Notes: a model not told the origin generated them from the letters alone. DNA of 64,000 bases from Hyphomonadaceae bacterium (GCA_030697555.1 JAUYPV010000070.1:19347-83346), one strand, 5' to 3'; counted from the stretch's first letter, positions 1 to 10,129 are shown. Translations and numbers: made by a program.

Positions 1-489
1 GGATATCTGGACGCTGTCGAGGGAGACGCCCGCCTCGCCCAGCAGCAGTGTTGATAACACACGCACCCCAGACCCTTCCGGTCCGATGGCGGCGCGTTTG
101 CCGGCGATGTCCTGCAGCTCCTCGATGCGCAGGTCGGCTCGGTGGAAGACCCACAGCGGCTCGTAGAAGACAGCGCCGATCGAGCGGGCGCCGTCCGTGC
201 CGAGATCGGCGGCGAGGCCCGTCTGGACGATGCCGATGTCGGCCTGATCGGTCTTGATGCGGTTGAGATTATCGACCGAGCCTGCGGTGGTAAGCACCTC
301 GACCTCGATCTTCTCCTTGCGCAGCGCCTCGGCATAGTGCTGGGCAGTGGCAGCGTACGCCCCGCCTTCTGCGCCGCCCGCGATGGTGATCTTTTTCGGC
401 GGGGCGGGCGCCATGAACATCAGCGCGACGACGATGGCGATCACCAGAACGGCCACCGGCGCCCAGTAGAGGCGTATGAAGTCCTTCAT
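1..489 (-). CDS. TAXI-family TRAP transporter solute-binding protein (3' part cut by window edge)
   Basis: The first 163 residues are inside the window. The start MKDFIRLYWAPVAV opens a hydrophobic segment (about residues 9-27) that acts as a signal anchor or uncleaved signal. Then follow KKITIAGGAEGGAYAA, the binding-lobe opening typical of TAXI proteins, and a stretch with NLNRIKTDQADIGIVQTGLA and GSGVRVLSTLLL. Such proteins are periplasmic receptors that deliver small organic acids to TRAP permeases. No permease gene is visible because the window ends inside the gene. The start at 489 is the only good one; no strong ribosome site precedes it. The ligand cannot be told from sequence. Confidence 0.85.
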   Translation of the reverse strand, partial: MKDFIRLYWAPVAVLVIAIVVALMFMAPAPPKKITIAGGAEGGAYAATAQHYAEALRKEKIEVEVLTTAGSVDNLNRIKTDQADIGIVQTGLAADLGTDGARSIGAVFYEPLWVFHRADLRIEELQDIAGKRAAIGPEGSGVRVLSTLLLGEAGVSLDSVQIS

Positions 490-643
490 GCCGGTTCCCG
501 TCCCTCGCTCGAGGTTCGAGGTTAAGCACAGCGATTCCCGGGCGTGAAGGGCGCTCGGCTTTCGCGCTGCGATCCATCTTCGGCTCTTCGTGCGCGCCTG
601 CTCGCACCTGCCGGTTGGAAACAAGCGCCTGATCGGAGTATCA

Positions 644-683
644 AGTAACAACTATTGACTTTTGTTACTGCAAGGCCTAGTTT
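644..683 (+). promoter_or_regulatory. Promoter with overlapping palindromic operator for the AKR-TetR operon
   Basis: A perfect inverted repeat AGTAACAA-N10-TTGTTACT occupies 644-669. A sigma-70-like promoter overlaps it: -35 TTGACT at 655-660, 17-base spacer, -10 TAGTTT at 678-683. The -35 lies between the two operator arms, so a bound dimer would block RNA polymerase. The operon encodes a TetR regulator as its second gene, so autoregulation is the simple inference. Confidence 0.7.
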
Positions 684-707
684 GGCTGCAGATCAAGGAG
701 TCCAGTC

Positions 708-1694
<987 letters not shown>

Positions 1695-1713
1695 ATGGCG
1701 CCATGAGGGGGTC

Positions 1714-2295
1714 GTGAACACCGATTCCACTCGCGACCGCATTCTTGACGCGGCGGTAGACCTGCTGCGGCGCTACGGCCCGGACAAGACCGGCGTGGTC
1801 GACATCGCGCGCTCTCTCGATATGAGCCACTCCAACGTCTACAAGCACTTCGCCTCGAAAAGCGCGCTGTTCGATGCGGTCGCGAAGCGTTGGCTGGAGC
1901 AGGTGATGGCGCCGCTGGCCAAGATCACCGCCGACAAGAAGACGCCCGCGCCGAAACGGCTGAAGGCCTGGGTGCGGACGCTTGCGGAGATAAAGCGCCG
2001 CAAGGTGCTGGACGATCCGGAACTGTTCGCAGTCTACAGCGCGATCACCGCGTATGCGCATGAGGTGGTCGCGGCGCACGTGGCGCACATGCAGGAGCAG
2101 GTGTCGGAAATCATCGCCGACGGCGTTGAGGCGGGGGACTGGAAAGTGAAGTCGGCCAAGACGACGGCCGCGATGATTCTCAACGCGACAACGCGGTTTC
2201 ATCATCCCGCGATGGTGCAACTGGACGGGGGCAAGAGTCCGTTGGCGGAGCTGGACGCGCTGATCGATGTCGTGATTGCCGGGTTGAAGGCCTGA
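1714..2295 (+). CDS. TetR/AcrR-family transcriptional regulator
   Basis: A 193-residue repressor. The N-terminal helix-turn-helix reads TRDRILDAAVDLLRRYG, then TGVVDIARSLDMSHSNVYKHF, the classic TetR recognition helix region. The remaining ~140 residues form the ligand-binding part. The start is GTG at 1714, preceded by an AGGGGG ribosome site; an open frame extends upstream into the reductase gene but carries no TetR sequence. The gene follows the aldo/keto reductase closely and is probably co-transcribed, and the palindrome at 644-669 is its likely operator. The inducer is unknown. Confidence 0.92.
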   Translation: MNTDSTRDRILDAAVDLLRRYGPDKTGVVDIARSLDMSHSNVYKHFASKSALFDAVAKRWLEQVMAPLAKITADKKTPAPKRLKAWVRTLAEIKRRKVLDDPELFAVYSAITAYAHEVVAAHVAHMQEQVSEIIADGVEAGDWKVKSAKTTAAMILNATTRFHHPAMVQLDGGKSPLAELDALIDVVIAGLKA

Positions 2296-2441
2296 AGCGC
2301 TGCCCACTTTATTTGCCGGCGGCCCAGGGTGCGCGGCTTTTGCCGCAATCGCCCTGAAGACGCCTTCAGCCGATGCGCAATTTCGCCCTGCCCGTCGCCG
2401 TACCTGAGCCCTCGCCAACAACAGACACGGAAGAGGGACCC

Positions 2442-3848
2442 ATGTCGGACTCTGTAGCGCCTCCGCGCCCAAATGAGGGCGGCGGCTTCGATATCTCGCG
2501 GCTTGTGCCGCAGCGATCGTTCGGACTGAAACTCATACTTGTATGTACGCTCGCCCTGATGATGGCCATTCCGGCCGTCTTCGTCTGGGCGCTGCTCTAT
2601 TCGCGGTCGACCGACGCCAACCGGGCGATAGAGGACGTAGCGCAACTGCGCGGGGGGATACAGGAGCTGATGGGCCCTGCGGTCACCGTGCCGTTCGAGC
2701 GCGACGTCATCGCCCAGGTCAACGGCGTCAACCAGGTGCAGGCGGTGCAGGGCCGCATGGTGCTCTATGCCGACACCGGCACAGCGGATGCGAAACTCGA
2801 AACCGAAGTGCGCCGCCGCGGCCTGCACGACGTGCCGGTCTATACGGCCGACGCCGTCTTCAAGGCGACATTCAATCCTTCGCGCATCGCGGCCGAGGCG
2901 CCTTCGGGCGCACGGCTGAAATGGAGCGAAGCGCGCGTCTACATGAGCCTTGGCGACCTGCGCGGCGCCAAGGATGTGAGACTGACGCTGAGCGGGCGGG
3001 CGCTCGATCTGGCGCCAGTGGAGATGGTCAACACCTACGGGGGACCGTCGGGCCGCTCGATGGTGAGCGCGCCGCTGGGCTGGATCTTCGGCCCGCCGCC
3101 CGGGACCCTGCCCGCGGAGGCGAGCCTGCGCATCTCCGGCGCACAGCGCATCTCGCTCGCAGCTTTCGCCAAGGACACGGTCATCACCATGTCCGGCGAC
3201 TGGGCCTCGCCCAGCTTTGACGGCGGCTTCCTGCCCGACACGCGCGAGGTGACCAAGGAAGGCTTCACGGCGACGTGGCGCATTCCCTTCCTTGCGCGCG
3301 GCGCGCCGGGCGCGGGGCCTGACCTCTCGTTCGACACGCTGATCAATTCCGGCCCGGGCGCGAGCCTGCTGGATACGGGCAATCCGTACCAGAGCGTCGA
3401 GCGGGCGCTGAAGTATGCCCCGATGTTCATCGGGCTCGTCTTCCTCACCTATTTCCTGTTCGAGGCGACGAGCGGCGTGCGGGCCCACCCGGCGCAGTAT
3501 GTTCTCGTCGGCCTGGCGCAGACGGTGTTCTACATGCTGCTGCTGTCGATCTCGGAAGTGGCGGGCTTCAACCCGGGCTTCCTGATCGCGGCGACGGCGA
3601 TGGTGCTGACCTTGTCGTTCTACGCAGGCTCAGTGTTCGGATCGCGCGCGGCGATGCTGAAGGCGCTGGTCGTGTTCACCACGCTCTATGCGCTGATTTA
3701 CACGCTGATGCGCCAGGAAGACTATGCGCTGCTTGTCGGCTCCGTCGCCTCGTTCCTCGCCATCGCAGGTACGATGTGGATGACACGCAAGCTGGACTGG
3801 TATGGCGTCGGCCGCTCGCCTGCGCCGCAGCCCCTGCCGCAGGGCTAG
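2442..3848 (+). CDS. creD: CreD-like inner membrane protein
   Basis: A 468-residue membrane protein of the CreD (colicin tolerance, Cre regulon) family. One transmembrane segment lies near residues 30-52, then a large periplasmic domain with repeated beta-type stretches ([35 protein letters not shown]), then a cluster of C-terminal membrane helices that starts [18 protein letters not shown]. The start at 2442 is chosen for the GAAGAGGGACCC site before it; an in-frame ATG 23 codons upstream would add a proline-rich tail. No creBC genes are nearby. The family's biochemical role is poorly known. A strong hairpin follows the stop. Confidence 0.88.
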   Translation: MSDSVAPPRPNEGGGFDISRLVPQRSFGLKLILVCTLALMMAIPAVFVWALLYSRSTDANRAIEDVAQLRGGIQELMGPAVTVPFERDVIAQVNGVNQVQAVQGRMVLYADTGTADAKLETEVRRRGLHDVPVYTADAVFKATFNPSRIAAEAPSGARLKWSEARVYMSLGDLRGAKDVRLTLSGRALDLAPVEMVNTYGGPSGRSMVSAPLGWIFGPPPGTLPAEASLRISGAQRISLAAFAKDTVITMSGDWASPSFDGGFLPDTREVTKEGFTATWRIPFLARGAPGAGPDLSFDTLINSGPGASLLDTGNPYQSVERALKYAPMFIGLVFLTYFLFEATSGVRAHPAQYVLVGLAQTVFYMLLLSISEVAGFNPGFLIAATAMVLTLSFYAGSVFGSRAAMLKALVVFTTLYALIYTLMRQEDYALLVGSVASFLAIAGTMWMTRKLDWYGVGRSPAPQPLPQG

Positions 3849-3860
3849 GCTGAAATGGCT

Positions 3861-3887
3861 GGGGAGGCGGCCGGTGGCCGCCTCCCC
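3861..3887 (+). terminator. Strong hairpin after creD
   Basis: A perfect 12-bp stem (GGGGAGGCGGCC / GGCCGCCTCCCC) with a 3-base loop lies 13 bases after the creD stop. The following bases are TTGCCGC, so the U-tract is poor, but position and stability fit a terminator. Confidence 0.6.
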
Positions 3888-3939
3888 TTGCCGCTCACGA
3901 CAGAGGGAAGATAGTGGCGCTGCTGGAGGCCATTTCGAC

Positions 3940-4365
3940 ATGACATCGCTTACGCCGTTTCACATCGCCTTCCCGGTGAACGATCTCAGGGCTGCGCACC
4001 ATTTCTATGGGAGCGTATTGGGATGTCCGGAGGGGCGGAGTTCGGATGAGTGGATCGATTTCGATCTTTATGGCCACCAGATTGTGGCGCACCTGAAGCC
4101 GGGGCCGGGCGCCGCAGACACGCACCGCAATCCGGTGGACGGGCACGACGTGCCGGTGCCGCATTTCGGCGTGGTGCTGCGGATGGATCAGTGGAGCGTG
4201 CTGGCTGAACGGTTGAAAGCGGCGGGCGTGAAGTTCGTGATCGAGCCCTATGTGCGCTTCAAGGGCGAGGTGGGCGAACAGGCGACGATGTTCTTCCTCG
4301 ATCCCGCCGGCAATGCGCTGGAGTTCAAAGCGTTCAAGGACATGAGCAAGCTGTTCGCGACATGA
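3940..4365 (+). CDS. VOC (glyoxalase/dioxygenase-fold) family protein
   Basis: A 141-residue one-domain protein of the vicinal oxygen chelate superfamily. It shows paired beta-alpha-beta halves: [20 protein letters not shown] at the start, [11 protein letters not shown] mid-protein, and the family ending [16 protein letters not shown]. His8, the mid-protein His and the Glu in LEFKAF are the expected metal ligands. The closest style is dioxygenase-like VOC proteins. The start at 3940 is supported by GGAGG about 10 bases upstream. It is convergent with the acyltransferase gene. Substrate unknown. Confidence 0.87.
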   Translation: MTSLTPFHIAFPVNDLRAAHHFYGSVLGCPEGRSSDEWIDFDLYGHQIVAHLKPGPGAADTHRNPVDGHDVPVPHFGVVLRMDQWSVLAERLKAAGVKFVIEPYVRFKGEVGEQATMFFLDPAGNALEFKAFKDMSKLFAT

Positions 4366-4374
4366 GGCGCGCGC

Positions 4375-5304
4375 CTACTCGGCGGCCTTCTCCGGAAGAC
4401 TGTCTGCAGACTTCAGCGGCTCGAACGGCCGGTCGGGATCGTTGGGCAGCACGTTCTCGACATAGTTGCGTAGATGGTCGGTGACGGCCTGCGGCTCGCC
4501 GAGCAGATGTTCAGGCGGGATCGGCTTGCCGAAGGTGAGGTTGAACCTGTCGCCCTGCTTGTTGAGCAGTTCGTGGAACAGCGTGATGTCGCGCAGCTCC
4601 TTGTTGAGGTCGCATAGCCGGTAGTAGAGCCAGGAGTTGCGCGCCTCGATGTGGAGCGGCGTCACCGGCGCCTTGTTCTTGCGGGCGAGCGAGACGGCGG
4701 TCTGGTGCCAGGGCCGGTCGATCAGCTTGCCGTCGACGAACTGCGCGAGGGCGCCCGAGGGGAAGATCATCAGCAGGCGTTCGGCGGCGAAGGTTGCGGC
4801 GGCGCGGCGCAGGGTTTCGCGGGTCTTGGCGATGGTGCGCTTGTCCTGCACCCACTCGACCGGGATGATCACGTCGGCGAAGCGGAGATTTACGCGGCAC
4901 GCATCCGCGTTCGCCATGATCTCGATGTCCTTGCGAACCGGCATCAGGGCGGCGAGCGCGATCGAGCCGTCAGCAAGTCCGGTGGGATGATTTGAGACGA
5001 TCACGGAACGGCCGGTGCGCGGCACATGATCGAGCCCGCGCGTGGTGACGGAAAGATCGAGCGCCTTGTCGAGGTAGGCGAAGCATTCGGCGCCGGACTT
5101 GAGTTTCTTGATGTCGTCGGCCCAGCGGATCGCCTTGTTATAGCCCAGCAGCGTGTAGAGGACCGGCCGGACGATGGGCCAGGTCCTGTGCTTCACGAAG
5201 CTGGGGCAGCGCTCCTCGATCAGGATGTCGACGATATGGGCGTCGCTCTTTTCCGGATCGATGAAGGCCGTCAGCCTTGGATCTATTTCGCTCTGGTCTG
5301 CCAT
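4375..5304 (-). CDS. PlsC-like 1-acyl-sn-glycerol-3-phosphate acyltransferase family protein
   Basis: A 309-residue acyltransferase. The acceptor motif VSNHPTGLADG supplies the catalytic His and Asp (a longer-spaced version of the usual NHxxxxD), and LMIFPSGALAQF is the later block that binds the phosphate of the acceptor, with Ser where many family members have Glu. About 80 residues precede the domain (HIVDILIEERCPSFVKH), as in putative hemolysin/OlsA-related acyltransferases. It most likely acylates a lysolipid or ornithine-type lipid at the membrane. It is transcribed away from the response regulator, and the 176-base gap between them carries a dyad. Confidence 0.85.
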   Translation of the reverse strand: MADQSEIDPRLTAFIDPEKSDAHIVDILIEERCPSFVKHRTWPIVRPVLYTLLGYNKAIRWADDIKKLKSGAECFAYLDKALDLSVTTRGLDHVPRTGRSVIVSNHPTGLADGSIALAALMPVRKDIEIMANADACRVNLRFADVIIPVEWVQDKRTIAKTRETLRRAAATFAAERLLMIFPSGALAQFVDGKLIDRPWHQTAVSLARKNKAPVTPLHIEARNSWLYYRLCDLNKELRDITLFHELLNKQGDRFNLTFGKPIPPEHLLGEPQAVTDHLRNYVENVLPNDPDRPFEPLKSADSLPEKAAE

Positions 5305-5329
5305 CCGTCCCCGGTTTTACCCCTTGTAT

Positions 5330-5355
5330 TGGACAGTATCGGGATACTGGACAGT
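5330..5355. promoter_or_regulatory. Dyad plus direct repeat between divergent acyltransferase and receiver genes
   Basis: TGGACAGT occurs twice, at 5330-5337 and 5348-5355 (18 bases apart), and between them is a perfect dyad AGTATC-GG-GATACT at 5335-5348. The layout looks like a protein-binding site that could serve either divergent gene. The binding factor is not known. Confidence 0.45.
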
Positions 5356-5480
5356 CCCGGCCCGGTCGTTAATCATTCGTAACCGTTCCGGCGCGAAAAC
5401 CCCTTGAGGTTTGTTTCGCGGTTGCGGAAACGTATCGACGTGCGAATGCCCCGGCAATTGGGGAGCGTACGGGGGAAAAC

Positions 5481-5897
5481 ATGAAAGTTCTCTGGGTCGA
5501 GGATCATCCTCGCGCGGGCGAGATGCTTGCGGCGGCCGCGGCAGCGGCCTCCCGGAAACGCTATGGCATCGACCTCGTCATCGCGACTTCGCTGCTGGAC
5601 GCCGAGCGCAAGCTGCGGCTTGAGCGCTTCGAGCTCGTCGTGATTGACCTGATGCTGCCGGATTCGTCGGATGAGGACGTGACCGTCACGCGCATCGCCA
5701 ACATGGGCAAGTTCCGCGTCGCGGTGGTCTCGGCCAGCGAGAAGCGGCAGCAGGTAGTCGAGAGCCTCGTGCGGGCTGGCGTCGATTGCGCCTCGCGCGC
5801 CGTCGGCAAGGAAGACCTGCAGCTTGCCGAGTTCGTGAAGCGGCCGGAACTGTTCCGCGACTTCGTGCTCGGCCTGATGCCGTCGCAGGCGGCCTAA
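5481..5897 (+). CDS. Stand-alone response regulator receiver protein
   Basis: A 138-residue single-domain receiver. Acidic pocket residues Glu7 and Asp8 (VLWVEDH), phospho-acceptor Asp56 (VVIDLMLP), Ser84 (VAVVSAS) and Lys110 are all present. There is no output domain; the last ~20 residues (ELFRDFVLGLMPSQ) form a short tail. Such proteins relay phosphate or control a partner by binding. No histidine kinase is adjacent. The first Asp of the usual DD pair is Glu here, which is normal. A GGGGGAA ribosome site precedes the ATG. Confidence 0.93.
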   Translation: MKVLWVEDHPRAGEMLAAAAAAASRKRYGIDLVIATSLLDAERKLRLERFELVVIDLMLPDSSDEDVTVTRIANMGKFRVAVVSASEKRQQVVESLVRAGVDCASRAVGKEDLQLAEFVKRPELFRDFVLGLMPSQAA

Positions 5898-5958
5898 CTG
5901 CTCTTCCCAACTTTCGCCGACATTGAACGCGATGCATGATCCCCGCGAGGGGATTCTC

Positions 5959-6540
5959 ATGCGCTTGCTTCTGATCCTGCTGATCGGCCTGTTCACCGCG
6001 TTGCCTGCTCTTGCGCAGACGAGCGAGGACGAGACAAAGATCCGCGCCGTGATCGCTGACTGGTACAAGTATGTAGGCGAGCCCGTGGCGGATCCGCCCT
6101 GGGGCCTGATGGCGCCGGGCGGTGTCGATGCGGGGCCGGGCTTCGCAGAGATTCCCCGCCAGCCGCCTGAGTATCGCAGCGCCGCAGCTTACGACGGGCC
6201 GCGCATCAACAACGAACTGGCGGCGAAGGCGATGCAGTTCGCCTACGACATCGACACGCTGAAAATCGATCCACGCTTCGCCAAGGTGTGGGTGTGGGAG
6301 CGCGGCTATTTCTACGCGTGGGCGGCGCAGAAGACCTACGAGAACGCCGCATCAACGCTGTTCGTGCTGGAGAAGCACGACGATGGTCGCTGGCTGATCC
6401 TGCTGCACGACGCAAACTCGCAGGGCATCCCGCCCAACAAGATCACCGATCCGCTGCCGGACCTGCGCGCGCTCTACTACTCGCGATGCGGCAGCGCGTG
6501 CGATCCAGAAGCGGACGCGAAGAAGGCGAAAGAGTTCTAG
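5959..6540 (+). CDS. Exported protein of unknown function, possibly NTF2-like
   Basis: A 193-residue protein starting with a clear signal peptide (MRLLLILLIGLFTALPALAQ, cleavage about residue 20). The rest opens ETKIRAVIADWYKYV and has alternating strands (KVWVWERGYFYAWAAQ, STLFVLEKHDDGRWLILLHD), which loosely fits an NTF2/SnoaL fold. A Cys pair lies near the end (SRCGSACDP). The start at 5959 is preceded by GAGGGG; an upstream in-frame ATG would spoil the signal peptide. It is convergent with the next gene, only 6 bases away. Function unknown. Confidence 0.8.
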   Translation: MRLLLILLIGLFTALPALAQTSEDETKIRAVIADWYKYVGEPVADPPWGLMAPGGVDAGPGFAEIPRQPPEYRSAAAYDGPRINNELAAKAMQFAYDIDTLKIDPRFAKVWVWERGYFYAWAAQKTYENAASTLFVLEKHDDGRWLILLHDANSQGIPPNKITDPLPDLRALYYSRCGSACDPEADAKKAKEF

Positions 6541-6546
6541 GCGAGA

Positions 6547-7584
6547 CTATTCGCCGTCCGACACGTCGACGCCGGCGAAGATCGGCTTTTCGGTCGGGTG
6601 CGGGCGGCCTTCGCGCTCGAGCTGGCGGGCGCCGGCGAGGATGCCGGGCAGCGCGTAATTGCCCTCATGGCACGCGTACTCGTAGAGCGGCTCGTTGGAC
6701 ACCCGTAGCGCCATCTCTCCGCTCCACGGCTGGGTGTAGAGCGTCGGATCCTCGACCTTGAACTCGTAGTAGATCTCGTCCTTCGACCAGCGCGTGTAAC
6801 GTTCCGTCACCTTGCCCGCGGTCGAGATGTAAGAGCGCTGCTTCGGGTGCGAGTTGACCGTTTCGACGACCAGCGTGTCGCCTTCATACCAGCCCACGGA
6901 GTCTCCGCCCCATTTCGGAATGTTGTTGGGTCCGTGCTTCCCGCCGATCGGAATGATGCGGACGTCATGGATCATCTCGGTGAGGATCATCACCGAAGTG
7001 GGCGACTGCACGATCTGGTAGGTGTTGTTGTACATGCCGTTGCCCATCACCGGGCCTGCGCCGCCGGTGAAGCTCATGATGCAGCGCTCGGGCAACGGGC
7101 GGATCTCGACATCGTCGAACGTGTTGGTGCGCGTGTTCGCACGAATGCCGGCTTCGGTGTAGGGAATGCGGCCATCCGTCGGATTGGTGATCCAGGACGA
7201 GCGGTATTCGCCTTTCACCTTGGCGTAGCTCTGGCCCGGATCCATCCAGAAACGATTGTAGGCGCGCGAGGCGTTCTTGTCGGACAGGAGGTCGGCGGAG
7301 GACTTGGCGTCGACTTTGGAGGCGCCGGCTTCCTCGCGCTGCGCGGCGGAATAAACGTTGCGATTGGCGAGCTTGCGGGCCTCTTCCTCGCTCATCACCA
7401 GCTTCTCGGCGCCGGCGGGACGCTGCATTGTGGTGAGCGACGTGTTGCTCCAGAAGCCCTGCAGGTCGGGCGCGCCCCAGCTTGTCCTGGGTTTCTCTGA
7501 ACCGGATTCGGCCTGGGCGAAGGCGGCAGGCGCGGCGAGCACGAAGACGGCCGACAGCAGCGCAGATTTCATCGCGAACGTCAT
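6547..7584 (-). CDS. Exported protein of unknown function, paralogue 1 of 2
   Basis: A 345-residue protein with signal peptide (about residues 5-24, ending AAFA). Recognisable blocks are SWGAPDLQGFWSNTSLT, SRAYNRFWMDPG, MGNGMYNNTYQIVQS, WYEGDTLVVET and CHEGNYALPGILAGARQLE. A second copy with the same blocks in the same order lies at 40702-41736. The fold is probably rich in beta strands. GGAGGGAGC sits 7 bases before the ATG. It lies just downstream of an alpha/beta-hydrolase lipoprotein gene on the same strand, as if co-transcribed. I do not recognise a named function. Confidence 0.88.
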   Translation of the reverse strand: MTFAMKSALLSAVFVLAAPAAFAQAESGSEKPRTSWGAPDLQGFWSNTSLTTMQRPAGAEKLVMSEEEARKLANRNVYSAAQREEAGASKVDAKSSADLLSDKNASRAYNRFWMDPGQSYAKVKGEYRSSWITNPTDGRIPYTEAGIRANTRTNTFDDVEIRPLPERCIMSFTGGAGPVMGNGMYNNTYQIVQSPTSVMILTEMIHDVRIIPIGGKHGPNNIPKWGGDSVGWYEGDTLVVETVNSHPKQRSYISTAGKVTERYTRWSKDEIYYEFKVEDPTLYTQPWSGEMALRVSNEPLYEYACHEGNYALPGILAGARQLEREGRPHPTEKPIFAGVDVSDGE

Positions 7585-7681
7585 GGCGCTCCCTCCGTTT
7601 TTTACTTTCCGCGAACGTTACAGGGCCCGGGCCGGGAATCAATCGGCGCGGGCCCTGTCGGGGAGGCGTGACGTGGGGTCA

Positions 7682-8671
7682 TCACTGCTTCGTGTTGTCG
7701 CCTGACGCCTGCGAGGCTGCCGCTGCGCCGGCGGGCGGATTGGTCAGCGGATCGGCGAGGTACTTGTCGATGACCGCAGGCAGCTCCGTCGAGGTCATGA
7801 AATTGTAGTGGCTGTAGCCGGGGATGATGGCGAGCCGCGCCTTGGAGAGCTGGGTGTTCATCCAGCCCGGCTCTTTCACGCCGCCCCCGAGCAGGGCGAA
7901 GAATTCGGCGATATTCTTCTGCGGGATCGAATCATTGTCGGCGAAGACCAGCAGCACCGGCATGGGCAGCTTCCTGATCTCGTCCGACCAGTCATAGTCT
8001 TGCTTCATCTCCACGCCGAGCTTGTCGAGGAAGGCGGCGAAGCGTTTCGGGTCGGGCCACTCTTTCGCAAACGCTCCGGTCGGCGTCTGCGCAAGGCCGT
8101 CGGCGAGGGTGTGGTCGACCTGCCCCATGCCTTCCTGCACTTCGGGATACCAGCCTTTGTGCTTGTGCGCGGTCGAAATGACAACCAGGCGGCGGACCTT
8201 GTCGGGGTGCTGGATGGCGGCGCGCAGGGCGACGTCGGCGCCGAGGGAATAGCCAACTATGTCGGCCTGGGGGATATTGAGCTGGTCGAGCAGAACGGCG
8301 ATGTCGTCGCCCATGGTCTCGAGTTTGAGCGGACGGTCGGTGTCCGCCGTGCGGCCATGGCCTTGCAACTCGACGGCGATCACTTTGTGGGTCTTCGCGA
8401 GCGGCTCGAGCAGCGTGGACATTTCGCCGATGGTCATCAGGCCGCCGTGGAGCAGGACCAGCGGTTCGCCCTGCCCGTAGACCTCGTGGTAGAGCTTGAT
8501 GCCGTTGATGTCGGCGTAGTCCGAAGAGACGGGCGTCAGCGGCGCCGGGCTCGACATCTCGGCCGTAGCCTGTGGCAGGCTCGGCTGTTCCTTCGGAGCG
8601 GATGGGGCGCAGGAGACGAGCAGAGATCCCGTGATGGCGCCCGTCACGGCGGCTTTCAGCAGTCTGCGCAT
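7682..8671 (-). CDS. Alpha/beta hydrolase lipoprotein
   Basis: A 329-residue secreted hydrolase. The N-terminus is a lipoprotein signal (SLLVSC, Cys21), followed by a Pro/Ser-rich linker and an alpha/beta-hydrolase domain: oxyanion motif LVLLHGG (about 72-77), nucleophile elbow GYSLGAD with Ser142, acid in LVFADNDS, and the late His in PGYSHYNF. The ending is low-complexity Ala-rich. A relative with the same domain start (YGQGEPL) lies at 37506-38420. Substrate unknown; family members include esterases and haloperoxidase-like enzymes. It is upstream of and on the same strand as the 345-aa exported protein. Confidence 0.9.
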   Translation of the reverse strand: MRRLLKAAVTGAITGSLLVSCAPSAPKEQPSLPQATAEMSSPAPLTPVSSDYADINGIKLYHEVYGQGEPLVLLHGGLMTIGEMSTLLEPLAKTHKVIAVELQGHGRTADTDRPLKLETMGDDIAVLLDQLNIPQADIVGYSLGADVALRAAIQHPDKVRRLVVISTAHKHKGWYPEVQEGMGQVDHTLADGLAQTPTGAFAKEWPDPKRFAAFLDKLGVEMKQDYDWSDEIRKLPMPVLLVFADNDSIPQKNIAEFFALLGGGVKEPGWMNTQLSKARLAIIPGYSHYNFMTSTELPAVIDKYLADPLTNPPAGAAAASQASGDNTKQ

Positions 8672-8695
8672 CTTCGACTCCTTCAGCTTTCTGTT

Positions 8696-8839
8696 CTAAC
8701 GCGCCACCAACACGATCGGCGCCCCGGTTTCAGCCTGGGTCTGCGCCTTGGGCGCACATCCGAAGGCGATGGCGGCGAGCGCGATCACCGCCACCCGCAG
8801 GCAAAGTCCGGAAAGTCCGTTCCGCTCAATAGTCGTCAT
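8696..8839 (-). CDS. Very small lipoprotein-like peptide
   Basis: A 47-residue peptide with a hydrophobic stretch and a lipobox-like Cys (VAVIALAAIAFGCAPK), ending 18 residues later. A strong ribosome site, AGGAAGGAGG, lies 7 bases upstream of the ATG, which is the main support for translation. It sits directly upstream of the alpha/beta-hydrolase gene on the same strand, so it may be its operon leader. Function unknown. Confidence 0.55.
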   Translation of the reverse strand: MTTIERNGLSGLCLRVAVIALAAIAFGCAPKAQTQAETGAPIVLVAR

Positions 8840-9001
8840 GACACGTCCTCCTTCCTGTTGCTGTGCAGCGTTTGCTGCTTCTGGACCTAGGACGTGTGGC
8901 CAGCGGCCAAACCGACAATTTCCCGAAAAATAATCCCGGGATGGCCCCGCGACGTGAAACCGCTTTCCCAGCAAGGCCAAACCCCGCTAAGCGCGGCGGA
9001 C

Positions 9002-10129
9002 ATGACCCGGGTCAAACAACTCTATCAGTCGCGCCTTTCGGCCGACCTCCTGTCGCCGGACCCGGCGCAGGCGGAGGCGGTCGAACGCCTCGACGCGCTG
9101 GCGAAGGCGCTGGCTGGGGGACGCAGCTGGTTCGGTGGCGGGCCGGCCCCGCGTGGTATCTACCTGTGGGGCGCAGTCGGCCGCGGCAAGTCCGTGTTGA
9201 TGGACCTGTTCTTCGAGGCGGCTCCGCTGAAGCAGAAGCGTCGCGTGCACTTCCACGACTTCATGCTGGAGACGCACGCCTTCATCTTCGAATGGCGCAA
9301 GCTGGGCCAGGCCGAACGCCGGAAGCATCCGGCCCATGTGCGCGAGGCGGGCGACGATCCGATTGCGCCCGCGGCCAAGCATGTGGCGAATGGCGCGCAG
9401 CTTCTGTGCTTCGACGAGTTCCATGTGAACCAGATCGCGGACGCGATGATGCTCGGCCGGCTGTTCGAACAGTTGTTCGATCTCGGCGTCACCATAGTGG
9501 CGACATCGAACCGCAAGCCCTCCGCCCTCTACCAGGACGGCATCAACCGCCAGCTCTTCCTGCCCTTCATCAAGAGGCTGGAGCAAGAGCTTGACGTTAT
9601 CGAGCTGAGGGCGGCGCGGGATTATCGCCTCGAACGCCTCACCTCCGCGCCGGTCTACTACTCCCCGCTCGGGTCCGCGGCCAACGCGGCCATGGATGCA
9701 GCCTTTGCGAAACTGACGGCGGGCGTGGCGGCTAGCCCGGATTCGCTCGACGTGCAGGGGCGCAAGGTGAGTGTGCCGCGGCAGGCATCGGGTGTTGCGC
9801 GATTCACATTTGAAGAGCTGTGCACGAAGCCGCTGGGCGCTGCCGACTATCTCGCCATCGCGCGGCACTATCACACCGTTCTGGTCGACCACGTGCCGAA
9901 GATGTCGCTCGACCAGCGCACCTGGGCGGCGCGGTTCGTCACGCTGATCGACGCGTTCTATGAGTCGAAGACCAAGCTGGTGATGTCGGCCGCGGCGCAG
10001 CCGGACGATCTCTATGCCGCCGGCGATGGCGCTTTCGAATTCCAGCGGACGGCAAGCCGCCTGCACGAGATGCGCTCGGCCGATTATCTCGGCTCCGAGC
10101 GCGAACACATGCCGGAACCTGCAAAATGA
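9002..10129 (+). CDS. zapE: Cell division protein ZapE (AFG1-like ATPase)
   Basis: A 375-residue P-loop ATPase. It starts MTRVKQLYQSRLSADLLSPD, the usual ZapE opening, then Walker A GAVGRGKS (57-64), RVHFHDFMLETH, Walker B LLCFDEF (134-140) with FHVNQIADAMML, and the sensor VTIVATSNRKPS. ZapE binds FtsZ and modulates ring disassembly at late division; mitochondrial AFG1 acts in protein quality control. Upstream in-frame GTG codons at 8894 and 8954 are possible, but residues there do not match the family. In many alphaproteobacteria zapE lies next to mdh; here mdh is 3 kb away. Confidence 0.93.
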   Translation: MTRVKQLYQSRLSADLLSPDPAQAEAVERLDALAKALAGGRSWFGGGPAPRGIYLWGAVGRGKSVLMDLFFEAAPLKQKRRVHFHDFMLETHAFIFEWRKLGQAERRKHPAHVREAGDDPIAPAAKHVANGAQLLCFDEFHVNQIADAMMLGRLFEQLFDLGVTIVATSNRKPSALYQDGINRQLFLPFIKRLEQELDVIELRAARDYRLERLTSAPVYYSPLGSAANAAMDAAFAKLTAGVAASPDSLDVQGRKVSVPRQASGVARFTFEELCTKPLGAADYLAIARHYHTVLVDHVPKMSLDQRTWAARFVTLIDAFYESKTKLVMSAAAQPDDLYAAGDGAFEFQRTASRLHEMRSADYLGSEREHMPEPAK

